Source: Pseudomonadota bacterium (lineage in GTDB: Bacteria > Pseudomonadota > Gammaproteobacteria > Burkholderiales > Burkholderiaceae_C). Taken from it: a DNA stretch of 64,000 bases. Location of the stretch: assembly GCA_021845505.1 (NCBI GenBank), contig JAJZVU010000015.1, forward strand, positions 1-64,000, given 5' to 3'. Within the stretch, counting starts at the first letter, position 1; every line of letters starts with the position of its first letter. Shown here piece after piece: positions 1-7,908 of this stretch. The notes beneath the pieces were generated by a model. The model had not been told where the DNA came from and searched no databases. It worked only from the letters and a program-made list of their open reading frames with translations. The translations under genes and the position numbers were made by a program.

Positions 1-92
1 AGGAAGCGGTCCAGCCCGAGCAGGCGCGTGACCACGCCCAGCACCACCAGCACCGCCAGGTTGGTGGCGAGGAACAGCACGATGCGTTTCAT
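1..92 (-). CDS. htpX: Protease HtpX homologue, N-terminus only
   Basis: Only the first 30 codons lie in the window; the gene runs off the left edge. The translation begins MKRIVLFLATNLAVLVVLG, a hydrophobic first membrane helix that closely matches the conserved start of HtpX. HtpX is an inner-membrane zinc metalloprotease that degrades misfolded membrane proteins in other bacteria. The HExxH zinc site would lie outside the window, so the call rests on this N-terminal signature. The 110 bp leader between this start and the upstream RtcB-like gene carries a possible heat-shock promoter and a small palindrome. Confidence 0.8.
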   Translation of the reverse strand, partial: MKRIVLFLATNLAVLVVLGVVTRLLGLDRF

Positions 93-154
93 CGTCGGTC
101 TCCGGTGAACGTACAACCAGCCACACAAGTTGCGTTTGGTAACTTGCAGTCGAA

Positions 155-181
155 AGTATAGGCGTGGGGGACGTTTTCAAG
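155..181 (-). promoter_or_regulatory. Candidate heat-shock-type promoter for htpX
   Basis: Read on the minus strand, CTTGAAA (181-175) exactly matches the sigma-32 -35 box. After 12 bases CCTATACT (162-155) serves as a partial -10 element. The start codon of htpX is about 60 bp downstream. htpX is a known heat-shock gene in E. coli, which fits. TATACT could also act as a sigma-70 -10, but the spacing to TTGAAA would be too short. Confidence 0.45.
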
Positions 182-202
182 GGGTCGGCGCGGCGCGCCG
201 GC

Positions 203-1417
203 TCATCCGCCCAGGTGCAGCCTGGGCAGCAGCCTGGCGACGCGGCGTGCCAGTCCGGCCGCTTCCGCGCCCAGCGCGATGGCGTCGAGCTGGCGGCCGC
301 TCGCCGCCGCGCCGGCCACCCCCAGCGAGGCCAGTGCGTGATGCGAATTGCCGGGGCAGCCGGCCAGTACGTGGCCGGCCTCGCGGCCGACGAGCAGCAC
401 CGGATGGCCGAACGCCGCCATGTCCGCCGGCAGTTCGGGGTGTCCGGGAGCCAGCAGCCGGGCCGCAGCGCAACGGTGGACGAGCAGCCGTCGCAAGCGG
501 CCGTCGATCGCATGGACTTCCTCGCGACAACTGCTCGAAGCGCCGTCGTGCAGCAAGTCCAGCCGGCAGCCGGGGAACACGCGCTCGAACGCCTGCCGCG
601 CGGCGTGGGTCAGCAGCTGCCGGCGAGCCATCGCTCCATTGGCCACGGCTCGCAGCGCGCCCAGATAGCGCTGCCCGAGCACCGAGCCCGCCTCGACCCA
701 CACCAGTGCCGCTACCGGTGCCGGACGCGGCCCGCCGCGGGCACGCATCTGGCGCAGGTAGTCCAGGCTCACCTGGCGCGCCAGCCCGCGCGCACCGCCT
801 TGCACGCCCAGCACCAGTTCGCCGCGGCGCAGGCCGAAGCCACGTTCCGCGTCGTCGCCGAAGACCTGCTGCACCTCCAGCAGCTGCAGCGCGGCGTGGC
901 CGCTCCAGCCGTCGTCGAAGTCCCGCGCCAGCCGTCGCAACGCCAGCGCAGACACGGCGTGCGGCTCGGCGCCCGCCGCACGGCCGCCGTCCTCGATGCG
1001 CCGCAGGTCCGCGGCATCGCCCCAGCCCCGGCAGACGGCCCAGCGCGCTCCGCCCTCCAGAGCAGCCTGCAGGTCATGCGCGCCCAGTTCGACCTGCGCG
1101 AGGGCGCGTCGCAACTCGACGGCCAGGCGTTGGGCGCGCGCCGGCAGCGCGCTCGCAGCGAGGCCTGTGCGCAGCAACCGCGCGCCGAAGCCCGGGTCGA
1201 CGCCGACGCCTCCGGGCCAGGCCGCCGCCGCGCCGTCGAGGTCGAAGGCGGCGACGCGACCGATGGCCGGCGCGCCATCGCGTGCCACGCCGAGCAGTGC
1301 GTGGCTGATGCCGACGAGCCCCGGCAGGCAGGCCATCGCCTCGAGTCGCGCTCGCTCGCCCGCGGGCAGGCGCTGCACCGCGGCGCGCGTGCCGTACAGC
1401 CGCACCGGCACCTGCAT
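203..1417 (-). CDS. RtcB-like protein lacking catalytic residues
   Basis: A 404-residue protein with the overall RtcB RNA-ligase layout of the archease-associated group. Recognisable segments are [47 protein letters not shown]-like [14 protein letters not shown] and APGHPELP. The expected active-site residues are largely gone. The metal-binding Cys of the DxxCG motif is Phe77 and the NH pair before LEVQ is Leu177-Gln178. The His of HTGSRG is Gln206, and the GMP-accepting His falls near Val367; only His271 is kept. The reading frame is long and intact, so it looks like a pseudoenzyme rather than a decaying gene. The start was chosen for its match to the family N-terminus (MQVPVRLYG); an in-frame ATG at 1480 is an alternative. 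It lies downstream of an equally altered archease-like gene. Confidence 0.7.
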   Translation of the reverse strand: MQVPVRLYGTRAAVQRLPAGERARLEAMACLPGLVGISHALLGVARDGAPAIGRVAAFDLDGAAAAWPGGVGVDPGFGARLLRTGLAASALPARAQRLAVELRRALAQVELGAHDLQAALEGGARWAVCRGWGDAADLRRIEDGGRAAGAEPHAVSALALRRLARDFDDGWSGHAALQLLEVQQVFGDDAERGFGLRRGELVLGVQGGARGLARQVSLDYLRQMRARGGPRPAPVAALVWVEAGSVLGQRYLGALRAVANGAMARRQLLTHAARQAFERVFPGCRLDLLHDGASSSCREEVHAIDGRLRRLLVHRCAAARLLAPGHPELPADMAAFGHPVLLVGREAGHVLAGCPGNSHHALASLGVAGAAASGRQLDAIALGAEAAGLARRVARLLPRLHLGG

Positions 1418-1616
1418 CGCGCCATGCCTGGGCAGTTCCCACACGGTGGCTCGGGATGGTGGTGGGCTGGACGATGGCATGGCGCTCGCGAAGGCAGATC
1501 CGCAGGTCGCCAAGTCCGCACGTTCGCACGTTCGGGAGGCCTCCGGGCGCGGCCATTTTCGTCGTGCCGGCCCGGGTTCGACCATGCGCGAGGTCAAGCC
1601 GGCGGACGCGTCGCGG

Positions 1617-2072
1617 TCACTCGCCGAAACGGCATTGCGCCATCCAGCGCCCATCGTCCAGCCGACGCACCCTTGCCTGGCGCGCCCCGTCGGGCAGGTC
1701 GCGCCGGCGCGGCGCGCTGTGGGCGTCGAGCGCCTCGCCCCAGGCGGTGGCACGCAGCCGGCAGGTGTCGACCGCGACCGCGAAGCGGGCAAACCCCATG
1801 CCCCGGACCGTGGCTTCGCGGGCAAGGCGCTCGAGCCATTCGAGCAACAGTTGTTCGGGGCCGGCCGCGTCGAACTGGAGGTGCAGCGGCTGCAGCGCGC
1901 GCAGACCGACCCCGTCGCCCAGCAGCGAACCGACCCCCGCGGCGGCTTGCGCGAAGGCGCCGTCGAGCGTCGGCGCGTAGGCCTGCAGCAGCGTGTGGTG
2001 CGCCTCGCGCAGGATCTCCCAGTTGCCGGGTTCGAGCGTCAACGCCGCGTCATTGCAGGCCATCGGGGTCAT
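1617..2072 (-). CDS. Archease-like protein lacking metal ligands
   Basis: A 151-residue protein with the archease pattern: [12 protein letters not shown] helix, LLLEWLERL helix, a strand with LRATAWGE and a closing DGRWMAQ strand. Archease is the small metal-dependent activator of RtcB guanylylation. The diagnostic HTAD motif is replaced by residues around EAHHT, so the Asp ligand is absent. The usual terminal Asp (VIFDV-like) is replaced by CRFGE, and the KAxTYH segment is not present. The gene is followed after about 200 bp by the RtcB-like gene on the same strand, which supports the identification. The ATG at 2072 was preferred on length; another in-frame ATG is at 2063. No strong ribosome-binding site is seen. 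Confidence 0.62.
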   Translation of the reverse strand: MTPMACNDAALTLEPGNWEILREAHHTLLQAYAPTLDGAFAQAAAGVGSLLGDGVGLRALQPLHLQFDAAGPEQLLLEWLERLAREATVRGMGFARFAVAVDTCRLRATAWGEALDAHSAPRRRDLPDGARQARVRRLDDGRWMAQCRFGE

Positions 2073-2243
2073 GCGCAAGGAACGAGTGGGAAAGGACCGT
2101 TTCGGCGGGGCGCCCATGCTAGCCGCAGGCGCCTGCCCAGCCCTCAAGCCCTTATGCGCGATGGAGGTATTCGGCGCCGGCGTGCCGCGGGCGCGGGAGC
2201 ACAATGGCTTGCGCTACCCCACTCAGCTACAGGAGGCTTGCCG

Positions 2244-3065
2244 ATGCTCAGCGCAGACGATCTGTGGAAGGACGTGATGGAATTGCGCGCCCGCTGTCCA
2301 CTGGTGCACAACGTGACCAACCTGGTGGTGATGAACTTCAACGCCAATCTGCTGCTGGCAGCCGGAGCCTCGCCGGTGATGGTGCATGCCCATGATGAAG
2401 TCGAGGAAATGGCGGGGATGGCCGGCGCGCTGGTGCTCAACATCGGGACCCTGCAGCCGGAATGGGTCGAGTCGATGCGCCTGGCCCTGCTGGCCGCGCG
2501 TGCCCGCGCGACCCCCGTGGTGCTCGATCCCGTGGGCGTCGGCGCCACCGCCTACCGCCGGCGGGTCGTGGCGGCGTTGCGCGCGGCCGGCGAACCCGAC
2601 GTGTTGCGCGGCAACGCGTCGGAAATCGTCAGCGTCGCGGGAGACGCGGCCGGCGCGCGCGGCGTCGACAGCCTGCTGCAGGCCGACGCCGCGCTCGATG
2701 CGGCGCGACGCCTCAGCCGCGACAGCGGCGCGGTGGTCTGCGTGTCGGGTGAGCACGACCATGTGGTCGACGCGTCGGGCCGCCATGCCCGACTGGGCAA
2801 TGGCGATGTGTGGATGACCCGGGTCACCGGGGTCGGCTGCGGCGCCAGCGCGCTGGTCGCCGCGTTCGCCGCGGTGCAGCCCGACCGTTGGCGCGCCACG
2901 GTGGCGGCGATGGCCTACCTCGGCGTGGCCGGCGAGGTGGCGGCCGAGCGCACCCGTGCCGCCGGTGCCGGAATCGGCCGATACCAGGTCGAACTGCTCG
3001 ACGCCGTGCACCTGCTCGATGCCGGCACCTTCGGTGCGCGCCTGCGCATGGAGGTCGGCGCATGA
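2244..3065 (+). CDS. thiM: Hydroxyethylthiazole kinase
   Basis: Phosphorylates 4-methyl-5-(2-hydroxyethyl)thiazole to feed thiamine phosphate synthase in thiazole salvage, in the cytoplasm. The 273-residue protein matches ThiM throughout: [15 protein letters not shown] near the start, [25 protein letters not shown] and the anion-hole segment [15 protein letters not shown] with the conserved Cys. A perfect AGGAGG (2231-2236) sits seven bases before the ATG. thiE follows 28 bp downstream, a common salvage pair. No TPP riboswitch core is visible in the 171 bp between the archease-like gene and this start. Confidence 0.95.
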   Translation: MLSADDLWKDVMELRARCPLVHNVTNLVVMNFNANLLLAAGASPVMVHAHDEVEEMAGMAGALVLNIGTLQPEWVESMRLALLAARARATPVVLDPVGVGATAYRRRVVAALRAAGEPDVLRGNASEIVSVAGDAAGARGVDSLLQADAALDAARRLSRDSGAVVCVSGEHDHVVDASGRHARLGNGDVWMTRVTGVGCGASALVAAFAAVQPDRWRATVAAMAYLGVAGEVAAERTRAAGAGIGRYQVELLDAVHLLDAGTFGARLRMEVGA

Positions 3066-3093
3066 GCGCGGCGCGCAGCGCCGGGGCGCGACG

Positions 3094-3741
3094 ATGAACC
3101 GCGTCGCCCTCGGCGCCCTGAGGCTGTACCTGGTGGTCGGCGGGCTCGACGAGCCGCGGCTGCTGCATCTGGTGCGCGAGGCGTTGCGTGGCGGAATCAC
3201 CTGCCTGCAACTGCGGGAGAAGTCGATTTCCACCCGTGCATTCGTCGCGCGTGCCAGGCTGCTGCGCGATGTCCTGCATGGGCACCGGGTACCGCTGATC
3301 ATCAATGATCGCCTCGACGTCGCGCTGGCCAGCGCCGCCGACGGCGTGCACCTGGGGCAGGACGACCTCGGGGTGGACGTGGTGCGCCGGTACATGCCGC
3401 GGGCGATCGTCGGCCTGTCGGTCGGCTCGCTGCCGGAGCTCGACGCCGGTGTCGCGCAGGATGTCGACTATCTCAGCCCCAGCCCGCTGTTCGCCACCCG
3501 CAGCAAGCCCGATGCCGGGCATCCACTGGGGCTCGAGGGCTTGCGCGCCATGCGCGCGCGCTGCAGCTCGCCTCTGGTGGCCATCGGGGGCATCGACCGC
3601 GGCAATGCCGGGTCGGTGTTCGCGGCCGGGGCCGACGGCATCGCGGTGGTCTCGGCCATCGCCGGGGCCGCCGATCCGGCTGCCGCCAGCGCGGAGCTGG
3701 CAGCCGTGGCCCGCAGCGCGCGCGCCGGCCGGCCGACTTGA
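3094..3741 (+). CDS. thiE: Thiamine-phosphate synthase
   Basis: Joins the pyrimidine diphosphate and thiazole phosphate to give thiamine phosphate. The 215-residue TIM-barrel protein has the family motifs CLQLREK, LIINDRLDVAL, DGVHLGQDD, VGLSVGS, DYLSPSPLF, VAIGGI and GADGIAVVSAI. The start codon overlaps the stop of an 11-codon open frame that itself begins within the thiM stop (ATGA at 3062), so translation may be coupled. The TGA stop overlaps an FNR-like palindrome belonging to the next operon. Confidence 0.95.
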   Translation: MNRVALGALRLYLVVGGLDEPRLLHLVREALRGGITCLQLREKSISTRAFVARARLLRDVLHGHRVPLIINDRLDVALASAADGVHLGQDDLGVDVVRRYMPRAIVGLSVGSLPELDAGVAQDVDYLSPSPLFATRSKPDAGHPLGLEGLRAMRARCSSPLVAIGGIDRGNAGSVFAAGADGIAVVSAIAGAADPAAASAELAAVARSARAGRPT

Positions 3742-3751
3742 TCGTTGTCAG
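3738..3751 (+). promoter_or_regulatory. FNR-type box upstream of ubiU
   Basis: TTGATCGTTGTCAG fits the FNR/ANR consensus TTGAT-N4-ATCAA: the left half-site is perfect and the right half keeps TCA. A possible -10, TAGAGT (3792-3797), would place the box near -60, close to the class I position. ubiUV is FNR-activated in E. coli, and an FNR-type regulator is encoded just downstream, so the site makes biological sense. Confidence 0.55.
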
Positions 3752-3870
3752 CCATCGCAGCCGTGGTCGCCTGGCCGGCGCGCCGGCGCGCTAGAGTCCT
3801 GCAGCTTGGGTAGCCAGCCGCGCGCAGCCGATCGCGTCGGCTGCCCAGGCCAACCAGGGGAGTACGCTCG

Positions 3871-4893
3871 ATGGAGCAGCAAAGCAGGCGCCGCAAGCCC
3901 GAGCTGGTGTGTCCGGCCGGATCGCTGCGGGCGCTGCAGCTGGCGGTGGATTCCGGCGCCGACGCCGTCTACCTGGGGCTGCGCAACCAGACCAACGCGC
4001 GCGCCTTCGCCGGCATGAACTTCGACCAGGCGCAGATCCGCGAGGGCGTGCGCTACGCCCACGACCGCGGCGCCAAGGTCCTGATGGCCTTGAACACCTT
4101 CGCCGCGGCCGAGGATCCCCAACCCTGGTTCGACGCGGTCGAGCAGGCGGCGGGACTCGGCGCCGATGCGCTGATCGTCGCCGACAGCGCGGTTCTGGAC
4201 TACGCCCACAGGCACCATCCGCAACTGCGGCTGCACCTGTCGGTGCAGGCGTCGGCCACCTCCTACGAGGCGCTCGAGTACTACCGCCAGCGCTACGGGA
4301 TCCAGCGCGCGGTGCTGCCGCGGGTGCTGACCTTGTCGCAGGTGGCCCATCTGGCGCGCAACACCCTCGCCGAAGTCGAGGTCTTCGGTTTCGGCAGCCT
4401 GTGCGTGATGGTGGAGGGGCGCTGCGCGCTGTCGTCCTATGCCACCGGCAGTTCGCCCAACAATGCGGGGGTTTGCTCGCCCGCGGCGGCCGTGCGCTGG
4501 ACCGAGCGCGAGGACGGCAGCGTCGACGCGCGCCTGGGCGGGGTGCTGATCGACAGCTACGCGCCGGGCGAGGCGCGGGCCTACCCGACCTTGTGCAAGG
4601 GGCGCTTTGTCGTCGACGGACGCCGCGGCTATGCGCTGGAGGAGCCGACCAGCCTGAATACCCTGGAGCTGCTGCCGGAGTTGATGGACCATGGCGTCGC
4701 CGCGGTGAAGATCGAGGGCCGGCAGCGCAGCGCGCAGTACGTCAGCGAGGTCACTCGGGTGTGGCGCGAGGCCATCGACGCCGCGGCCGCCGACCCCGGC
4801 TACAGGGTGCGCGATGCCTGGAGCGCGCGCCTGGCGCGCTGGGCCGAGGGCCAGCAGCACACCCTGGGCGCCTATGACCGGCCCTGGCGCTGA
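3871..4893 (+). CDS. ubiU: O2-independent ubiquinone hydroxylation protein UbiU
   Basis: A 340-residue U32-peptidase-family protein. With UbiV it carries out the ring hydroxylations of ubiquinone synthesis without O2, using prephenate as oxygen donor in E. coli. The four cluster-binding cysteines expected for a 4Fe-4S centre are seen in SLCVMVEGRCALSS, NAGVCSPAA and YPTLCKGRF. N-terminal ELVCPAGS and DAVYLGLRNQTNAR are typical of the family. ubiV begins 13 bp after the stop. A GC-rich hairpin (3824-3844, 8-bp stem) lies in the leader, and an FNR-like box lies 120 bp upstream. Confidence 0.93.
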   Translation: MEQQSRRRKPELVCPAGSLRALQLAVDSGADAVYLGLRNQTNARAFAGMNFDQAQIREGVRYAHDRGAKVLMALNTFAAAEDPQPWFDAVEQAAGLGADALIVADSAVLDYAHRHHPQLRLHLSVQASATSYEALEYYRQRYGIQRAVLPRVLTLSQVAHLARNTLAEVEVFGFGSLCVMVEGRCALSSYATGSSPNNAGVCSPAAAVRWTEREDGSVDARLGGVLIDSYAPGEARAYPTLCKGRFVVDGRRGYALEEPTSLNTLELLPELMDHGVAAVKIEGRQRSAQYVSEVTRVWREAIDAAAADPGYRVRDAWSARLARWAEGQQHTLGAYDRPWR

Positions 4894-4906
4894 GGAGGCG
4901 GCAAGC

Positions 4907-5854
4907 ATGCGCAACCCCGAGCGACTGCAACTGAGTGTCGCGCCGCTGCAGTACTGGTGGCCGCGCGAGCGCATGTCGGCCTTCTACGCGGAGGTCGCCG
5001 ACAGCGCGGCCGACACCGTGGTGCTCGGCGAGGTGGTGTGCTCGCGCCGCCGCGAATACAAGCTGGCCGACTGGATGGACCTGGGCCGCGACCTGCGCGC
5101 GGCCGGCAAGCAGGTGCTGCTGGCCACGCCGACCCTGGTGACCGGCGAGGCCGAACTGCGCAGCCTGCGGGAGACGGTGCAGCAGGGCGAATTCCCGGTG
5201 GAGGCGGGCGACGCCTCGGCGCTTGCGGTGCTGCTGCGCACGCCCGCGGTGCGCTGCGCGCTCGGGCCGCACCTGAACATCTACAACCGGCAGGCGCTGA
5301 GCGAGCACGCGCTGCCCGGGGCCACGCGATGGTGCGCGCCGGCCGAGCTGCCGCTGGTCGCGGTGGCTCGGGTCAACCCGCCCGATCGGCCGGTGGTCGC
5401 GGGCGAGGGGCCGCTGCTCACCGAGGTATGGGCCTTCGGACGCCTGCCGCTGGCCTTCTCGGCGCGCTGCTTCACCGCGCGCCATCACGGGCTGAACAAG
5501 GACCATTGCGAGTTCCGCTGCCGCGACGACGCCGACGGACTCGTGGTGCGCAGCGGCGACGCCCGCGATTTCCTGTGCCTCAACGGCACCCAGGTGCAGT
5601 CGGCCGGGGTGCATGCGCTGGTCGAGGACCCGGCAAGCCTGCGCGCCGCCGGCATAGGCAGCCTGCGGCTGGCGCCTTGCGCCTCGGGGTTCGCCCGTGT
5701 GCTCGAGGTGTACGACGGCCTGCGCGACCAGCGCCTGACGCCGCGCGATGCGCGCGCGGCATTGCGCGATCTGCCGTTGCCCGGGGAACTGGTCGACGGC
5801 TTCGCCCATGCGCGCGCCGGCATGCAGCGGCTGTCCGAGGAGAGCGCGGCATGA
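4907..5854 (+). CDS. ubiV: O2-independent ubiquinone hydroxylation protein UbiV
   Basis: Partner of UbiU in the heterodimeric 4Fe-4S hydroxylase complex. The 315-residue U32-family protein shows LSVAPLQYWWPRE at its start, one cluster Cys in VVCSRRREYK and three more in SARCFTARHH and KDHCEFRC, matching the four-Cys UbiV pattern. GAGGAGG at 4892-4898 is an excellent ribosome-binding site eight bases before the ATG. The stop overlaps the ubiT start. Confidence 0.93.
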   Translation: MRNPERLQLSVAPLQYWWPRERMSAFYAEVADSAADTVVLGEVVCSRRREYKLADWMDLGRDLRAAGKQVLLATPTLVTGEAELRSLRETVQQGEFPVEAGDASALAVLLRTPAVRCALGPHLNIYNRQALSEHALPGATRWCAPAELPLVAVARVNPPDRPVVAGEGPLLTEVWAFGRLPLAFSARCFTARHHGLNKDHCEFRCRDDADGLVVRSGDARDFLCLNGTQVQSAGVHALVEDPASLRAAGIGSLRLAPCASGFARVLEVYDGLRDQRLTPRDARAALRDLPLPGELVDGFAHARAGMQRLSEESAA

Positions 5855-6327
5855 CACAGGGTCTGTCCGAAGGCGCGTCCCCGTGGCGGCCGCCCGCCTC
5901 GGTGGGCCAGGCTTGCGCACGTGCCGTCGATACCGCGTTGCGCGTGGCTTCGCCGCTGCGCGGCTTGCTGGGCCGCTTGCCGGCGCAGCCTCCATCCTGG
6001 CTGGCCGCGCGAGCGCTGGACAGGCTGCTGTTGCCGCGACTCGATGCCGACACCCTGCTGGCCTGCCGCGACCGCATGGTCGAGTTGCATCTCGGGGACC
6101 TGGGGTTGCGCCTGGGGTTGCGCCTGACCGCCGGCGGCTTCCGGGTGGCCGAGGGAGTGCCCGAACTGCGCGTGCGTTCGAGCGCGCGGGCGCTGCTGCG
6201 CCTGCTGCGCGGCCAGGACGACGCCGACCGGTTGTTCTTCGACGGTGAACTGGTGATGGAAGGCGACACCGAATTCGGCCTGCTGCTGAAGAACCAGCTC
6301 GATGCCATCGGCCCGCTGTGGAGTTGA
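5851..6327 (+). CDS. ubiT: SCP2-domain ubiquinone accessory protein UbiT
   Basis: A 158-residue protein with an SCP2-like lipid-binding fold (LRLTAGGFRVAEG, DADRLFFDGELVMEGDTE, LLLKNQLDAI). UbiT replaces UbiJ as the lipid-binding scaffold for anaerobic ubiquinone synthesis in E. coli. The ATG overlaps the ubiV stop (ATGA), giving a contiguous ubiUVT operon. Identification rests on the domain and on the conserved neighbourhood. Confidence 0.88.
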   Translation: MTQGLSEGASPWRPPASVGQACARAVDTALRVASPLRGLLGRLPAQPPSWLAARALDRLLLPRLDADTLLACRDRMVELHLGDLGLRLGLRLTAGGFRVAEGVPELRVRSSARALLRLLRGQDDADRLFFDGELVMEGDTEFGLLLKNQLDAIGPLWS

Positions 6328-6331
6328 AGTC

Positions 6332-6374
6332 TTGCCCTGGGTCAAACCGGCCGGCGCAGCAGCCCACCTATAGT
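6332..6374 (+). promoter_or_regulatory. FNR box plus -10 of the regulator gene
   Basis: TTGCCCTGGGTCAA (6332-6345) is a 14-base dyad with FNR geometry (TTGNN-N4-NNCAA). A good -10, TATAGT, is at 6369-6374. With initiation about seven bases after it, the dyad centre falls near -42, the classical class II activator position. It sits right after the ubiT stop and before the FNR-type regulator, suggesting autoregulation or control by a related FNR/DNR protein. Confidence 0.55.
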
Positions 6375-6413
6375 CGCAGCCTGGTGTCCCCCCTTTCGAC
6401 GAGCCTGGAGGCG

Positions 6414-7088
6414 ATGCAGCCCGCGCCGGTGGTTCCGCTATGGCAATGCGAGGACGACGCGCGCGGCTGCCTGCGCGGCGCGCGGCGCGCTCTGCAGCGG
6501 CGGGAGCTGGCCGCCGGCCAGCCGCTGTTTCGCCAGGGCGACAGCCTGTGCCGGGTGTTCGTGCTGATGAGCGGCGCGGTGCAGGTGTCGCGCCTGGACC
6601 GCCAGGGCCGGGCGCGCATCGTCGACCTGGTGCTTCCGGGCGATGTGCTGGGCTTCGACGACTTCGCCTCCGGGGTGTACTCGGGCAGCGCGCAGGCCTT
6701 GCGCGACGCGCTGGTCTGCGCCATCGAGCCCGCGCGCTGGCAGAGCCTGCGCCAGCGCGACCTGCGGCTGCCCGCTCTGGCCAGCCTGGGGGCGTCCCAG
6801 GTCCAGCGGGCGATGCGCCAGAACATGCGGCTGCGACTCGGCTCGGCGGCGCGACTCGCGGACTGGTTGCTGCAGCTGGCCGCCAGGGTCGAATCGCCGA
6901 ACATCGAGCTGCCGCTGAGCTACCAGGACCTGGCCGAGTACCTGGACCTGCGGCCGGAGACGCTGAGCCGGGCGTTGCGCGAACTCGAGCGCAGGCAGTG
7001 CCTGCGGCGTGCCGGGGGGCTGCGCCTGGAACTCGATCCGGAGCTCCTGCGTCAGACCCGCGCGACGCCGAGGCCGCGCCAGGTGTGA
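6414..7088 (+). CDS. CRP/FNR-family transcriptional regulator
   Basis: A 224-residue regulator with an N-terminal cyclic-nucleotide-like sensor domain (GQPLFRQGD, SGAVQVSRLD, GDVLGFDDFASG), a dimer helix and a C-terminal winged helix. The recognition helix reads PETLSRALREL, keeping the E..SR residues that read TTGAT half-sites in FNR. Cysteines occur at 12 and 19, at 46, and at 102 in ALVCAIEP, which aligns with FNR Cys122. The N-terminal pair is spaced C-x6-C rather than the usual three-Cys FNR cluster. It may bind an atypical FeS cluster or sense something else. The ATG at 6414 has GGAGG very close; a GTG at 6318 is in frame but would overlap ubiT. Confidence 0.85.
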   Translation: MQPAPVVPLWQCEDDARGCLRGARRALQRRELAAGQPLFRQGDSLCRVFVLMSGAVQVSRLDRQGRARIVDLVLPGDVLGFDDFASGVYSGSAQALRDALVCAIEPARWQSLRQRDLRLPALASLGASQVQRAMRQNMRLRLGSAARLADWLLQLAARVESPNIELPLSYQDLAEYLDLRPETLSRALRELERRQCLRRAGGLRLELDPELLRQTRATPRPRQV

Positions 7089-7140
7089 CGCGCCGCCGGG
7101 GCGCGGCGCGAGCTGGCGGATCGGCCGTGGCGCAGGCGGC

Positions 7141-7230
7141 TTCAGGAGACTTCAGGCGATTTCAGGCGGCTTCAGGCGACTTCAGGCGACTTCAGGCGAC
7201 TTCAGGCGACTTCAGGCAGATTCAGCAGGC
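7141..7230. repeat. Decamer tandem repeat, TTCAGGCGAC unit
   Basis: Nine consecutive 10-base units start with TTCAGG or TTCAGC; four are identical (TTCAGGCGAC, 7171-7210). Units at the edges have drifted. The array lies between the regulator stop and the convergent GNAT gene and supplies the latter's stop codon (TCA at 7222-7224, read on minus). The period of ten is not a multiple of three. Confidence 0.95.
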
Positions 7231-7791
7231 CGGGTCGGCGCCCAGTTGGTAGAGCACCTGGCGCCGCAGCGGATGGCCGACCGCGAGCCGCGGGTGGTCG
7301 AATTCCGCCACCCGCCGCATGCCCAGCCGCAGCATCACCGCCTGCGAGCGCAGGTTGCACGAGGCCGTGAAGGCCTGCACCGCGTGCAGCGCCAGGCGCC
7401 CGAAGGCCACGCCCAGCGCGGCGCGGGCGGCCTCGGTGGCCAGGCCCCGGCCCCAGAAGGCGCGGGCCAGTCGCCAGCGCATTTCCACGCCGTCGGCCGG
7501 CTCGAAGCCCGGCGGGATCGGAGCCAGGCCGACAACGCCGACGAAGGCGCCGTCGGCGCGCGATTCGACGGCCCAGGTACCCCAGCCATGATGCTGCAGG
7601 AACTGCTGGCAGCAGCGAGCGAAGGCCTCGCTGTCGGCGCTGGACAGCGGCCCGGGCAGGCAGCGCATCACCTCGGGGTCGCGATGCATCGCCGCCAGCG
7701 GCGGCAGGTCCTGGTCGCGCCAGCGCCGCAGCAGCAGCCGCGGGGTGGCCGGTTCGACCGGGTCGGGCAGGATCGGCAGCGGGGTGGGCAT
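7222..7791 (-). CDS. GNAT N-acetyltransferase, RimJ/RimL type
   Basis: A 189-residue acetyltransferase. It begins TPRLLLRRWRDQD, continues with a GxxG-containing segment VGVVGLAPIPPG and the acetyl-CoA site region WGRGLATEAARAAL, and closes with SQAVMLRLGMRR, all typical of RimJ/RimL-type GNAT proteins that acetylate alpha-amino groups or small molecules. The true substrate cannot be read from sequence. The ATG at 7791 was preferred; an ATG-like start 13 codons upstream exists. Its last codons meet the decamer array. Confidence 0.82.
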   Translation of the reverse strand: MPTPLPILPDPVEPATPRLLLRRWRDQDLPPLAAMHRDPEVMRCLPGPLSSADSEAFARCCQQFLQHHGWGTWAVESRADGAFVGVVGLAPIPPGFEPADGVEMRWRLARAFWGRGLATEAARAALGVAFGRLALHAVQAFTASCNLRSQAVMLRLGMRRVAEFDHPRLAVGHPLRRQVLYQLGADPAC

Positions 7792-7908
7792 CGCGCAAGC
7801 TCGGTGGGCAAAGCGGATTGGACTCTGCACGCCGCTTCAGGTTCCCGGCGCCCCGGGATCTCCCCGGCCGGGTCAGGGCTTAGGATCGGAGACTGAAAGG
7901 ACTGCGAG

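Noticed and set aside
203-1417. RtcB-like gene as a decaying pseudogene
   Set aside because: The frame is intact over 400 codons with family segments preserved throughout, and its archease-like partner is also intact.
130-2122. Long plus-strand frames over the RtcB-like and archease-like genes
   Set aside because: Arg/Ala/Pro-rich translations without domain match; the minus-strand frames carry clear family patterns.
2073-2243. Possible TPP riboswitch before thiM
   Set aside because: No CUGAGA-type conserved core or matching stems visible; thiM has only a strong ribosome-binding site.
3824-3844. Hairpin before ubiU as an intrinsic terminator of thiE
   Set aside because: There is an 8-bp stem but no T-tract, and it is only 26 bp before the ubiU start.
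7141-7230. CRISPR array
   Set aside because: Ten-base units lie head to tail without spacers and without cas genes nearby.
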